Assembly: GCF_006716865.1 (NCBI RefSeq)
Contig: NZ_VFPT01000001.1
Coordinates: 2,227,001 to 2,291,000, forward strand
Direction: 5' to 3'
Source of the DNA: Roseinatronobacter monicus
GTDB taxonomy: Bacteria > Pseudomonadota > Alphaproteobacteria > Rhodobacterales > Rhodobacteraceae
Length of the DNA stretch: 64,000 nucleotides
Made by a program: the position numbers and the translations under genes. Position 1 is the stretch's first letter, and each line of letters opens with the position of its first letter. The notes beneath the pieces are model-generated. The model saw only the letters and a program-made list of their open reading frames with translations, was not told the origin of the DNA and ran no database searches. This document shows positions 46,157 to 55,369 of this stretch, in pieces.

Positions 46157-47703
46157 GCGCGTACCTCCAGCAGCGCATCGAAGCTGTCCAGCGACGGATG
46201 AGAAACCACAACATCCTTTGGCAGCACCGCGTGTTTAGGGGTGAGCTGTGTCGCGAGCGTCTTTGGGTCCGGTATCAAACCAGAGCCGAGATCGTCAGCA
46301 AGAAGACGTGCCAATTCCGCTTCGCAGGCTTGATCGTGGGCAATAAAGAGCAGAGCGACCATGCGGCGGCAGGCGTCGCGTCGCGGCAGGCTGTGCTGTA
46401 GCACTTCCCAGGCCTGCGCGTATTCGGTGCGGGGGAAGAGGCCATCGCGGTAGATCGAGCTCCAAAGAGCCTGTGGTTTGCGCTTCAAGGCATGGATAAC
46501 GTGGTGGTAATTGATGACATGGACACGATGGCCATCGTTACGGCCTCGGCCACGGGGATGCGTTGCGACAAGGGTGCTGCCCAAGAATGCGTCGAGGCGG
46601 TCATCATATAGATGGATGCGCAAACGCTGCCCGATGAGCTGTGACGGCGCGCTGTAAAAGATGCTTTTGACCCTGAAGCCGCCCATTCTTGTGACCGGCA
46701 CGATAACTTCCGTATAGTCTGTGGTGCGCCGCGGCGGCAAAGGTTTAAGATGCAGCTGTTCTACCTCAACCGCTTCCATACGCTGTCGATTGCGCCGCGC
46801 CACCAGCATATCAATGAAACGACGATACTCGGCCACAGATGCAAAATCACGGCTGCCGCGCAGGATCAGTGCCTGTGCGATGGCCTTCTTCAAGTGACGG
46901 TTCTGCGATTCCACGGCGCCATTCTCATGGGCTTCACCACGGTTGTTGCGACTGGCATCCATACCATAATGACCGACGAACGCTTCATAGCGCTTGGTAA
47001 TATCCTCACACTCGTCACGCGTCAGATTTCGAAATGCGGCTGAAAGACTATCCGTACGATGGTTTTGTGGAACACCCCCCAAGGCCCACAACGCCTGCTG
47101 GAGGTTCTCGGCCAAGGCCGTAAAGCTCTCCCCGCCCAAGACAACACCAACATGTTCCCAGCGGCTATAGACCATTGCGAAATGATAAAGCAGGTGCGGG
47201 AATAGTGCGCCTGCAATGGTCACTTCCAGCTCGGCTGCATGGGTGAAGTCGGACTGTGCCATATAGCCTGGCTCTGGTGTCTGGCGAAAAATGATGTCGC
47301 GCTCCGGGCCTTTAAGCGCGCGCCACTGCCGGACCCTTCGCTCCAGGGTTCGGCGGATGCGATCATCTGGAAAAGCCAAAGGATGTAGACCCTGGAGGTG
47401 ACGCAACAACGTCACGGCCTGCAGGGCATTGTCGTTCTCCAGAACAGGAAGGATGTCATTCTCCCAATACCCTTCAAGAGGATCGGATACTGTACGCCCG
47501 TGAACAATCTTGCGCTGTGAAGGGGGCGTTGGATCTGCATCAAATCGCCGAGCGGTTCTTTCGCTGAACCCGGCACGGGCGGCTGATGTGCATTGGCTGT
47601 GATTTTTGAGGTCGGTCATGTATAATCTCAATTGCTGGTCGGTGATGGATTGATAGGCCAACCGGGGTCCTCCGTTGGAACGTAGAGGCTTCCGGCTTAT
47701 CAA
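46153..47703 (-). CDS. istA: IS21 transposase IstA
   Basis: 516-residue DDE-type transposase (rve integrase core): YMAQSDFTHAAELEVTIAG (first Asp), TALAENLQQALWALGGVPQNHRTDSLSAAF (second Asp) and HENGAVESQNRHLKKAI (Glu). The N-terminal QQLRLYMTDLKNHSQCTSAARAGFSERTARRF is a helix-turn-helix. Intact and overlapping istB by four bases. Confidence 0.93.
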   Translation of the reverse strand: MISRKPLRSNGGPRLAYQSITDQQLRLYMTDLKNHSQCTSAARAGFSERTARRFDADPTPPSQRKIVHGRTVSDPLEGYWENDILPVLENDNALQAVTLLRHLQGLHPLAFPDDRIRRTLERRVRQWRALKGPERDIIFRQTPEPGYMAQSDFTHAAELEVTIAGALFPHLLYHFAMVYSRWEHVGVVLGGESFTALAENLQQALWALGGVPQNHRTDSLSAAFRNLTRDECEDITKRYEAFVGHYGMDASRNNRGEAHENGAVESQNRHLKKAIAQALILRGSRDFASVAEYRRFIDMLVARRNRQRMEAVEVEQLHLKPLPPRRTTDYTEVIVPVTRMGGFRVKSIFYSAPSQLIGQRLRIHLYDDRLDAFLGSTLVATHPRGRGRNDGHRVHVINYHHVIHALKRKPQALWSSIYRDGLFPRTEYAQAWEVLQHSLPRRDACRRMVALLFIAHDQACEAELARLLADDLGSGLIPDPKTLATQLTPKHAVLPKDVVVSHPSLDSFDALLEVRA

Positions 47704-48123
47704 CCCGCAGCGACCAGCACCTAACCCAAAATCATCTTGGCCGGTGGCGCTGACCTCCAGGCGGGCAAGCCCGCCCTCCGATCAGCGCCACCGGCCAAGA
47801 TGGTTGTCGCTACCGGCCAAGGTGGTTGTCGCTCAACAGCCTTGTTTTGCGCGCATCAGCATCACCGAAATATCCCGCACCGGAATGTGCTTCCATCCGT
47901 AGTCAGCGCTGTGGCCGCTACATTATACCCAGTCCAAGAACGGTTCCCGCGTGCCTATCTCCTAGGCGCACTCAGATGGTTATCTGGTGACTAGCCCACA
48001 GTCGGCATCATCGGGAACCGCGTCCCGGCTTGGGGACCTCGGTGAGCCATCGCCGTCAGGCGCGGCCTATCTCTCCTTTTGCTTCAGAACTCTGATGTGA
48101 ATGGGGGTGCGGTTTTTCACAGC

Positions 48124-49164
48124 CTATGCTGTGGTGGCCGCCACAGCATCAGAGCGGGTGTAGCGAAATTCAGCGTTGTCTCGCCACATGCGGTGCAGAA
48201 CCACCCCGATCCGACGCGCCAGCGCAACTGTCGCGCGCTTCTTTCCGCGCCGTTTGGCGACATTCCAAGCCCAGGCACTCAGCCAATTGGGGCGCCCGCT
48301 ATGCAACATCACCGTTGCCGCTTGATAAAGCGCCGTGCGCAGCCCCGCATCGCCCGCCCGTGAGATCTCGCCAATGATATCGCGTTCACCGGATTGCTCG
48401 CGGCGTGGCGTCAGGCCAACCCAGGGACCAACGTCTCTGGAAGATCGAAATCGTTCAGGGTCATCAATCGCTGCCTTGACCGTCAGAGCCACGCGGTAAC
48501 CAACGCCTGGCATGGTCATCAACTGACGGCAGACGCGATCCGATTTGGCATGATCACGCAGCAACTTCTCCATCCCTGCCAGCTCCTGACGCAGGGCACG
48601 GCGCGCACTCAGGATCGGGGTCGCGGCAGCTTCCAGCATAGGATTGCCCTCGGCCAGCTCCAGCACCCGCTGTTCAAACCGCCCCTTGGCCACCTGTCCC
48701 ATCTTCAGTCCGAAGTTGCGCAGCACTCCACGGATCGACAGCTCAAGCGAGAGGGTCGCTTTCTGGATTGCCTTGCGCGAAGACAGCAGCGCGCGCATTT
48801 CCTGTGCCGACAGGGATTTGCAATGAACCGATCGGAACCACCCCATCTGCAAGAGCCGCGCAATCCCTTCGGCGTCGCGCCGGTCTGTTTTGATCGGCAT
48901 CGCCTTCAGCGCACCCTTCACCTGCCGAGTTTCCATCAAAACGGTGGCAAAGCCAGCCTCGGTCAAATGCTGATACAGCCATTGCGACAATGGCCCAGCT
49001 TCAAGCCCTACCCCAACGACGCGCCCGGGCAGGCCACGCAAGACCCTCACCAGATCTTCGGGTTCGCTCGGCGCGGCCGTTTCTTTCACCACCTTGCCCT
49101 GCGCGGACACCACGCAAATCGCGGTGCTTGCAAGGGAGACGTCTAAACCGATATACAAATCCAT
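48124..49164 (-). CDS. IS110-family DEDD recombinase
   Basis: 346 residues with the IS110 pattern: N-terminal DEDD RuvC-like start MDLYIGLDVSLASTAICVV, the acidic VGVGLEAGPLSQW and IKTDRRDAEGIARLL, and the C-terminal Transposase_20 segment PGVGYRVALTVKAAI, WVGLTPRREQSGERDIIGEISRAGDAGLRTALYQAATVML with the catalytic Ser region. Start at ATG 49164, immediately after the leader stem; a longer frame from 49263 would run through that leader. Intact. Confidence 0.9.
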   Translation of the reverse strand: MDLYIGLDVSLASTAICVVSAQGKVVKETAAPSEPEDLVRVLRGLPGRVVGVGLEAGPLSQWLYQHLTEAGFATVLMETRQVKGALKAMPIKTDRRDAEGIARLLQMGWFRSVHCKSLSAQEMRALLSSRKAIQKATLSLELSIRGVLRNFGLKMGQVAKGRFEQRVLELAEGNPMLEAAATPILSARRALRQELAGMEKLLRDHAKSDRVCRQLMTMPGVGYRVALTVKAAIDDPERFRSSRDVGPWVGLTPRREQSGERDIIGEISRAGDAGLRTALYQAATVMLHSGRPNWLSAWAWNVAKRRGKKRATVALARRIGVVLHRMWRDNAEFRYTRSDAVAATTA

Positions 49165-49310
49165 GTCGTTGCCCTTTCGTATTGGATATCTTGGGGCGCG
49201 CTTCACAGCACGACCCCGTTGACACGCAGCCCAGCGTGCCAAGGGCAACGACACATCAATCAACCTCGGATTTCAATTCACAACGGTCGTGATTCGCGCC
49301 GAGCCCCAAT
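49165..49310 (-). ncRNA. Structured leader of the IS110 element, candidate bridge RNA
   Basis: GTCGTTGCCCTT (49165-49176) and AAGGGCAACGAC (49241-49252) form a perfect 12-bp long-range stem directly upstream of the recombinase start. Between them lie two smaller hairpins (CACGC..GCGTG and GGGGtCGtGCT..AGCgCGcCCC). IS110-group elements encode a bridge RNA in the 5' non-coding end that chooses target and donor. Position and folding fit; loops cannot be assigned without the insertion target. Confidence 0.45.
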
Positions 49311-50610
49311 ACGGTATCTCCTTGCGTTCATCCATCCAGTGCCGCAACACCTGAACCGAATCGTCCTCGCGCGCCTCTATCAATTGGCGCATGCGCTCTA
49401 TCGGATCTTCACTTGGCGCGTCATAGTCGGATGCCCGCATGGTTTCGGTGACGCCCGAATCGGAGCTTGTCGCATCCAACAGCGCCGGCGAATACCCATC
49501 AACCGGTTCTTGCGACGGCCTTGCTCGCCCCGCCCCGGACCCCGCGCGCAGAATGGGCCGGAGAACGAACAGGGCAATCACCAGCACGGCGATCAGCAAA
49601 AATGCCCATTTGATTAAGGACATAACGTCAAGTGTCGTCAAAGAGAATATGCCAGAGCTTGCCTCGGTGCCGATTGCTGATACCGGCTCGAACGGCAAAG
49701 ATCGAAGCGTGATGACATCCCCGCGCGCCTCATCAAACCCGACCGCCGAGGCGACCAGTTCGCGCAAGGCCTCTAGTTCTTCGGCCGGGCGGGGTGCCCA
49801 GACAGGCGTGCCATCATCCCCAAGGGCGCGCACCCCGTCAATCAGCACTGCAACCGTCATGCGCCGGACAGCACCGGGGTTGCGTTCAACCTCGCGGCGG
49901 GTTTCCGACACTTCGAAATTTGTACGCTGGCGCGATTGGGTTTCGCGCGACTGGGCACTGCCATCTGTGGCCGCTGCATCACCGTCAGGCAGATTGCTGG
50001 CCACGGTGACGCCCTGTTGGCGGGTATCGGTGTTGTTGGTGTTGTTCTCCTCCACCTCGCTGCTGATGGCCACGCGGGACTCGGGGTCCAGACGGCGTTC
50101 GTGTATGACCTCGCGGTCGGTCGGGGTTTCAATGCTCAGTTCAACCACTGCGCGGCCATGGCCGACATGCGCTTCAAGGATACGTTCGACATTGCGGCGC
50201 AGCTCTTGCGTCCGGTCGCTCCCCGGACCTGACAGTCCGGTGTCAGATTCCGGCCCATGGACAAGCCCCCCTGCACCGTCAATGACCGACACATCTTCCG
50301 GGGTCATGCCGGCCACGGCAGATGCCACCAGAAACCGAATCGCTCTTGCCTGAGGGACAGTTAGCGCCGCAGTTGTCGTGGTGACCGTGACCGAAGCGGT
50401 CGGCTGCGTGCCGCGCCGGAAGCCGATCGAACTGGCCTGAGCGATATGCACACGTGCAGCGCGAACATGGGGACCGGCAGCAATTGTGCGCGCCAACTCA
50501 CCTTCTTTTGCCCGCCAGTAGGCGGCGTCAAACATCTGCGAGGTCGTGCCAAACCCTGTGAGGGAGTCGAGCACCTCATAACCTGAATGCGCGTTTGCAG
50601 GCAGTCCGTT
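49273..50610 (-). pseudogene. fliF: 3' fragment of fliF (flagellar M-ring)
   Basis: C-terminal part of FliF: NGLPANAHSGYEVLDSLTGFGTTSQMFDAAYWRAKEGELARTI, RILEAHVGHGRAVVELSI, ERNPGAVRRMTVAVLIDG, a membrane helix (WAFLLIAVLVIALFVLRPIL) and a C-terminal segment IERMRQLIEAREDDSVQVLRHWMDE that would bind FliG. The 5' part is at 53336-53616, separated by IS66. The open frame extends to 50730 through insertion DNA, which is not fliF. The extreme C-terminus (after WMDER) is replaced by IS110 DNA. Confidence 0.9.
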
Positions 50611-50689
50611 GTATGCGCCGTTTCTGACCCATTGTTTTTTTCGATGCGCGCGGGTTGACATGCTTTGGGTTGGCGCGTTTTTGAGCTCG

Positions 50690-52372
50690 TCAGGGAGTCC
50701 CGGGCGAGCTCCTTTGTGAGGCGGCAGCATAGGCCCATGGCATCAAAGCATCGATATCTTTTTCGAGATGCCCATTGGCCAGCTTTGTGTATAGGTCATG
50801 TAGATAGGCGTATGGCTCGACGCCATTCATGCGACAAGTTCCGATCAGGCTCGCGAAGCGCGCCCAAGAACGGGCACCGTCATCGTGACCTGCAAAAAGT
50901 GTGTTGCGCCTTGTCATTGCGGGGGTTCTGATCGCGTTTTCGACCAGGTTGGAATCCATGTCCACATGACCGTCCTCGAGAAAGAGGCAAAAGCCATCCT
51001 GTCGGCTGAGCATATAGGCCAGAGCCTTGCCCAGTTCGGACTTGCGCGACACCCGGCCGGCTTGGGCATTGAGCCAGGCAAAGAATTTATCGACCAGTGG
51101 ACGGGATTGATCCTGCCGGACGGCCCTACGCTGCTCGGGTGGCGCCCCTCGGATTTCGGCCTCAATCTTATATAGGGCTGCAATTCGCACCAGAGCCTCA
51201 TCAACGATGGGCGATCCCGCTTTCGGCTGGGCTTTAATCAAGGCTCTTCGCCCATGCGACCAGCAATAGGCCAGTTTCAAGGGCTTGCCACCCACCCGCT
51301 TGGGCGTCGCCAATGCGCTATACCCGCCATAGGCATCAACCTGGATTGTGCCGTTGAAGCCGTTGAGGATTTCTGCCGCGTATTCCCCCTTTCGCCCGGG
51401 TCGATAGTGGAACACGACACCAGGTGGGGATGATCCGCTCCAACCACGATCATCTCGCAGCACGGCCCAGAAATATCCCGTCTTGGTTTGGCCGCGACCA
51501 GGATCAAGTACTGGCGCTGTTGTTTCATCGACGTAAAGCCGCGTGCTGCCCTTAAGCAGAACCATCGCCATGTGATCGACCACAGGGGCAAGCAGTGCCC
51601 CTGTGCGTCCCATCCAATCTGACAGGACGGCGCGATCAATTGGGGCGCCATTGCGGGCCATTGCTACGGATTGCCGGTTCAAAGGGTTGAAGTCACAGAA
51701 TTTGGCTACACTGATATGGGCCAGCAAGGCTTCGGTCGGCCAGCTGTTTTCCAATAGATGCGCAGGAGCTTTGGCTTGGGTCACGCCCGTGCGGCCTTTC
51801 GGGCAGGCATACTTTGGACGCACGGTGACGATGACTTGGTACTGGGCGGGAATGATATCCAGCCGCTCCGAGCGATCCTCTCCGATCTTGACCATATCGC
51901 CGCAACCACATGGACACGCGATGCTGTCGGGTTCAATCACGCGCTCGACCCGGGGCAAGCCCTCTGGAAGGGCGCGAGGCTTGCGTGGTTTGCGCGGAGC
52001 CTTGCTCTTGTTTTGGGATTTTTTCTCGAGCGCGGCCTGAACAGCCTCGATTTCCGCCTGCGTCTCGGCGATGGCGGTCTCTTGATCTTCGAGTGCCAGC
52101 TCCAGCTGATCAGGGGTCAGCTTTTCGGATTTGGGTCCGAATTTTGTGCGCCGGTAGTCGGCCACCTGACTTTCCAGCTTCTCGACCAGCGCGGTCAACG
52201 TGACAACCAGCGCACCTTTTTCTTCGGCTTCCGCCTGATGATGCAGACGTGCTGCACGCTCAACAGTGACCTCGAACTGGGCCTTTTCGAGCGCTGCTTG
52301 CTGCGTCTCGAGGGCCTTGATGACCTCGGACGGCAAGTCAGGAAATCGGCTGAGATCGAGTAGTTTTGACAT
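50690..52372 (-). CDS. tnpC: IS66 transposase TnpC
   Basis: 560 residues. Coiled-coil N-terminus (VEKLESQVADYRRTKFGPKSEKL), zinc-finger-like CPCGCGDMVKIGEDRSERLDIIPAQ, then the DDE domain: LYVDETTAPVLDPG, IQVDAYGGYSAL and YCWSHGRRALIKA, ending with NLVENAIRTPAMTRRNTLFAGHDDGARSWARFASLIGTC. Complete in length for IS66. Confidence 0.92.
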   Translation of the reverse strand: MSKLLDLSRFPDLPSEVIKALETQQAALEKAQFEVTVERAARLHHQAEAEEKGALVVTLTALVEKLESQVADYRRTKFGPKSEKLTPDQLELALEDQETAIAETQAEIEAVQAALEKKSQNKSKAPRKPRKPRALPEGLPRVERVIEPDSIACPCGCGDMVKIGEDRSERLDIIPAQYQVIVTVRPKYACPKGRTGVTQAKAPAHLLENSWPTEALLAHISVAKFCDFNPLNRQSVAMARNGAPIDRAVLSDWMGRTGALLAPVVDHMAMVLLKGSTRLYVDETTAPVLDPGRGQTKTGYFWAVLRDDRGWSGSSPPGVVFHYRPGRKGEYAAEILNGFNGTIQVDAYGGYSALATPKRVGGKPLKLAYCWSHGRRALIKAQPKAGSPIVDEALVRIAALYKIEAEIRGAPPEQRRAVRQDQSRPLVDKFFAWLNAQAGRVSRKSELGKALAYMLSRQDGFCLFLEDGHVDMDSNLVENAIRTPAMTRRNTLFAGHDDGARSWARFASLIGTCRMNGVEPYAYLHDLYTKLANGHLEKDIDALMPWAYAAASQRSSPGTP

Positions 52373-52435
52373 GACCATTTCTACCAAGAAACGTCAGAAA
52401 TGGCCAGCAAAATAACACTATAATCAGTGTATTAG

Positions 52436-52789
52436 TTATCCTGCCGCAGTCGGCGGAGCAACCCGTTTGGGCACCATTTGTCGCCAATCCAGACCTTCGA
52501 ACAGAGCCTCGTACTGAGCCCGAGACAGCTGCATGACGCCGTCCTGGATTTTGGGCCAGACGAAGTTGGAAATCTCCAACCGCTTGTAAATCAGCACCAG
52601 TCCGGTGCCATCCCAGAGCAGGATTTTCAACCTGTCACCACGCTTGGAGCGGAACACCACCGTCAGGCCAGAATGCGGATCCAACCCCAGTTCGTTTTGC
52701 ACTGTAGCGGCCAGACCGTCATGTCCCCGACGGAAGTCCACTGGTTTTGTCGCAATCACAATCGGCAGTCGCTGCCCTGCAACAATCAC
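52436..52789 (-). CDS. tnpB: IS66 accessory protein TnpB (IS66 Orf2)
   Basis: 117 residues: ATKPVDFRRGHDGLAATVQNELGLDPHSGLTVVFRSKRGDRLKILLWDGTGLVLIYKRLE is the highly conserved IS66 Orf2 core. Required for transposition. Overlaps the end of tnpA by four bases. Confidence 0.93.
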   Translation of the reverse strand: MIVAGQRLPIVIATKPVDFRRGHDGLAATVQNELGLDPHSGLTVVFRSKRGDRLKILLWDGTGLVLIYKRLEISNFVWPKIQDGVMQLSRAQYEALFEGLDWRQMVPKRVAPPTAAG

Positions 52790-53244
52790 GACACCCCCCG
52801 CACCAAACGGATCAATTCAGCCGCGCGCGCCACAGCAGCACTGGCCGGAACGCGGATAATGACATCAGATCCAATCGTCACCGTTATCTCATCACACGTC
52901 TCGTCGCGTTCACCGTACCCTGACATGCTGCCAGCGCCCTGTCGTGTCATTGCAACTTCCAATGGCACAAATGCAGGCTCAGACTTATCGGCTGACAGGG
53001 TTGCATCACTGACTGCTGTCATGACATCCGCAGGCAGAACCAATTTGCCATCACGCGCCATCCGCCGCCAATCTGACAACTGATGTGGGACAATGTCATA
53101 GCGTTTCGCAACGTCCACAACGCGCGCACCAGGTTGAAAACTCTCTGCCACAATCTGCGCTTTCACATCATCTGGCCAACGACGGTTGCCCCGAACAGGC
53201 TCAACGAGCCCCAGCCGTCCATCGAATCCACTTCCATCCGCCAT
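52786..53244 (-). CDS. tnpA: IS66 accessory protein TnpA (IS66 Orf1)
   Basis: 152 residues (an alternative start at 53259 adds five). The helix-turn-helix segment RRWPDDVKAQIVAESFQPGARVVDVAKRYDIVPHQLSDWRRMARDG is typical of the transposase_8-like IS66 Orf1. The C-terminal part is a small beta-rich region ending in ITVTIGSDVIIRVPAS. Co-transcribed with tnpB and tnpC. Confidence 0.88.
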   Translation of the reverse strand: MADGSGFDGRLGLVEPVRGNRRWPDDVKAQIVAESFQPGARVVDVAKRYDIVPHQLSDWRRMARDGKLVLPADVMTAVSDATLSADKSEPAFVPLEVAMTRQGAGSMSGYGERDETCDEITVTIGSDVIIRVPASAAVARAAELIRLVRGVS

Positions 53245-53335
53245 AGCATCCTCCAACAATATCAGTCAGAGATTTATCGGCCCGAGACAGAAATGGCGAA
53301 AGACCTCAAATCAATGGGACGCAGACGGCGCATAC

Positions 53336-53616
53336 AGTCCGTTTGCCGCCATCATCAGCCGCGTTTCATCGCGCACGCGAGACGGCACATAAATCGCCCC
53401 CGCGCGCACATCATAGGCGATTCCGCGCGCCTCCAGCGACTGAATGACCTCGCCTGCCGCTGCCTCTTCCAGCCCTGCATAAAGCAGGGACATGCCCGGT
53501 GCTGTGGCAATTTTGGTGAGCATCATGATCGCCGCGAACATGGCAGCGCTGGCCCCTATTGCCAGGATACGGCGCTTTCCATCCAACGCATTCCACACAG
53601 ACTGAAGCTGCTCCAC
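53336..53616 (-). pseudogene. fliF: 5' fragment of fliF (flagellar M-ring)
   Basis: FliF N-terminus: MEQLQSVWNALDGKRRILAIGASAAMFAAIMMLTKIA (membrane helix) then SLLYAGLEEAAAGEVIQSLEARGIAYDVRAGAIYVPSRVRDETRLMMAANGL, cut at the IS66 duplication. With the 3' fragment at 49273-50610 it forms a complete gene apart from the IS110-replaced tail. Reads divergently from fliL across 116 bp. The gene cannot make a full-length M-ring protein. Confidence 0.92.
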
Positions 53617-53732
53617 AGCGATTCTCCTTCAAACGGCTTCTGCCTTGAAGGTCGTTTTCGCAGGCATCGCTTAACATTCGGTTAGTTACATTCTGTCAAA
53701 ACGAACCTGTCCGAAGTTTTTGAGATGATACC

Positions 53733-54209
53733 ATGTCCGAGATTGCCGATGCCCCAGACGCCCCCGGCCCCAAGAAGGGGAGAATGTTGCCTTTGTTGTT
53801 GGGGCTGGTCGGCGCGGCCCTATTGGGGGGCGGTGCGTTTTATGCCGTCTACTCCGGGCTGGTTCTGTCCCCCAACCCCAAGGTCCAACGTGCCGAATAC
53901 AGCCCGCAGGATTTCGACTTTGTCCCGATCGAAGTCATTACCATTTCGCTTCCACCCCAAAGCGGGGCCAGATTTCTACGATTCGCGGGCCAGATCGAAG
54001 TTGCCGAGACATCGCATTCCGACATGATGCGTATGCAGCCGCGCTTCATAGACCTGATCAACACCTATCTGCACGCAGTCGATATTGACGATCTGCGGCA
54101 ACCAGCGGCCCTGATCCGGCTGCGCGCTCAGGTGTTGCGCCGGCTTCAGATGATCGCAGGGGAAGGGCACATAAGGGACTTCCTGATAACTGAATTTATC
54201 CTTGATTAG
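53733..54209 (+). CDS. fliL: Flagellar basal-body protein FliL
   Basis: 158 residues. A cytoplasmic start, one membrane helix (LPLLLGLVGAALLGGGAFYAVYSG) and a periplasmic FliL domain: PQDFDFVPIEVITISLPPQSGARFLRFAGQIEV, and the C-terminal LINTYLHAVDIDDLRQPAALIRLRAQVLRRLQMIAGEGHIRDFLITEFILD typical of the family (it sits around the stator). Start at 53733. First of a rightward flagellar run. Confidence 0.9.
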   Translation: MSEIADAPDAPGPKKGRMLPLLLGLVGAALLGGGAFYAVYSGLVLSPNPKVQRAEYSPQDFDFVPIEVITISLPPQSGARFLRFAGQIEVAETSHSDMMRMQPRFIDLINTYLHAVDIDDLRQPAALIRLRAQVLRRLQMIAGEGHIRDFLITEFILD

Positions 54210-54217
54210 AGGGCGAT

Positions 54218-54670
54218 ATGGAAATTTTGATCGATTTGACGATTGCATTCGGGGCCATCATGGCCGCCGCCTATTGCTTGCTGTTGTCGCGCCGCTTGCG
54301 GGCCTTGACGCGTCTGGATGGCGATGTGGGCAAGGCCATTGCCGTGCTCTCGAAACAGGTGGATGACCTGACCAAGGCGCTTCGGGCGGCACAGCAATCG
54401 AATACATCGGCCGGGGCCGCGCTTGACCAGCAAATCACGCAGGCCACGGCAACTGCCCGGCGGCTGGAACTGTTGATGGCAGCGGCGCAAAGTGGCCAAG
54501 CGGCCCCCGCAGCGCGTGATCGGCCAATGCCGACAGAACCAACGGGAGGGTTCGCCCCGCAGCTTGATCTTGACGCTTTCACACCTCTGCGCCAATCCAC
54601 GCCACGCCCCGACTCTGACACGCGCAGACGGGTCATGCGCACGCGCGAGCAGATCGGGGGCAATAGATGA
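54218..54670 (+). CDS. DUF6468-like flagellar-locus protein
   Basis: 150 residues. Single N-terminal membrane helix (LIDLTIAFGAIMAAAYCLLLSRRL) then LTRLDGDVGKAIAVLSKQVDDLTKALRAAQ, a coiled coil, and a proline-rich tail. This matches the DUF6468 architecture found with fliL, motE-like and motA in related bacteria. Starts eight bases after fliL and overlaps the next gene by four bases. Confidence 0.7.
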   Translation: MEILIDLTIAFGAIMAAAYCLLLSRRLRALTRLDGDVGKAIAVLSKQVDDLTKALRAAQQSNTSAGAALDQQITQATATARRLELLMAAAQSGQAAPAARDRPMPTEPTGGFAPQLDLDAFTPLRQSTPRPDSDTRRRVMRTREQIGGNR

Positions 54671-55245
54671 AAGGGTCGTCCAACTACCAGACTGGCCGAT
54701 CCTATGTTTTGATCCTGCTGGCAAGTATGTTTTTTGTTGCGGGTCTGTCGCGTCTGGGGCTTGGGGTGGCCGAAGTGATCGCGGACGAATCGCGCGCTGA
54801 TGCGGCTGAAACACATAGCCCCAGCCTGCCGCAGCTCGATGACCCCGGCGACCTGCTCACCGCCCTGCAATCCCGCAAAGCCCAGCTCGACGAGTTTGAG
54901 GCAGCGCTCGAGAGCCGCGCACAAACCTTGCGCGACGCCGAGGTCGAACTGCAACGCAATATGGACCAACTCGTGTCCGCCGAAACACGGCTTGCGGCAA
55001 CCTTGCGGATGACCGAAACCGCCGCCGAAAACGATCTTGCACATCTGACCAGTGTTTTCGAGAGTATGAAACCGCCTCAGGCGGCTGAGCTTTTCTCACA
55101 GATGGACACTGAATTCGCCGCAGGCTTTGTCTCGCGGCTGCGCCCGGATTTCGCGGGCGAGGTCATGTCAGCACTCGACCCGCTGATCGCTTATGGCATC
55201 AGTGCGGTTCTGGCTGGGCGCCACGCCAGAACCCCGCGTCAATAG
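54667..55245 (+). CDS. MotE-like protein (MgtE-N-like chaperone of the flagellar locus)
   Basis: 192 residues. One N-terminal membrane helix (YVLILLASMFFVAGLSRLGLG), a long coiled coil (LTALQSRKAQLDEFEAALESRAQTLRDAEVELQRNMDQLVSAETRL) and a C-terminal MgtE-N-like helix set (LTSVFESMKPPQAAELFSQMDTEFAAGFVSRLRPDFAGEVMSAL). Resembles MotE, a MotC chaperone in rhizobia. Overlaps the preceding gene and is followed by motA. Confidence 0.75.
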   Translation: MKGSSNYQTGRSYVLILLASMFFVAGLSRLGLGVAEVIADESRADAAETHSPSLPQLDDPGDLLTALQSRKAQLDEFEAALESRAQTLRDAEVELQRNMDQLVSAETRLAATLRMTETAAENDLAHLTSVFESMKPPQAAELFSQMDTEFAAGFVSRLRPDFAGEVMSALDPLIAYGISAVLAGRHARTPRQ

Positions 55246-55369
55246 GCCATCGCGCCCATCACCCCCCGCTGTAAGCGCTTCTTAAGGTTTCTGTGCAAAT
55301 CTGATGGAAAGCGAGCATCAGTTTTATCCGCCCTTTCGGGCTGCCCTCCTTCCAAATGATAGGTTTATC

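Larger units (their letters stand above)
45251..47838 (-). mobile_element. IS21-family insertion sequence
   Basis: 2,588 bp with istA-istB. Both ends carry two copies of a CAACCACCTTGGCCGGT-like repeat: left TGTAGCGCG then repeats from 45261; right end mirror image up to ACA at 47838. The terminal TGT..ACA and multiple-repeat ends are typical of IS21. A 6-bp duplication GCCTTG flanks it (45245-45250 and 47839-47844). Confidence 0.9.
47839..49318 (-). mobile_element. IS110-family insertion sequence (bulk of it), interrupted by IS21
   Basis: Contains the IS110 recombinase gene with non-coding flanks. Its right end falls near 49318, where the FliF-like sequence stops; its other end appears to continue beyond the IS21 element to about 45050. 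If so, the original element was about 1.67 kb, slightly long for IS110. IS110 elements usually have no clear terminal repeats, so ends are approximate. Confidence 0.6.
50611..53335 (-). mobile_element. IS66-family insertion sequence inside fliF
   Basis: 2,725 bp with tnpA-tnpB-tnpC. Ends are GTATGCGCCGT at 50611 and its mirror at 53335; inverted repeats continue imperfectly for about 22 bp. The flanks carry a perfect 8-bp duplication (AACGGACT on the coding strand: 50603-50610 and 53336-53343), the normal IS66 signature. Removing one copy restores the fliF frame (AANGLPANAHSG). Confidence 0.94.
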
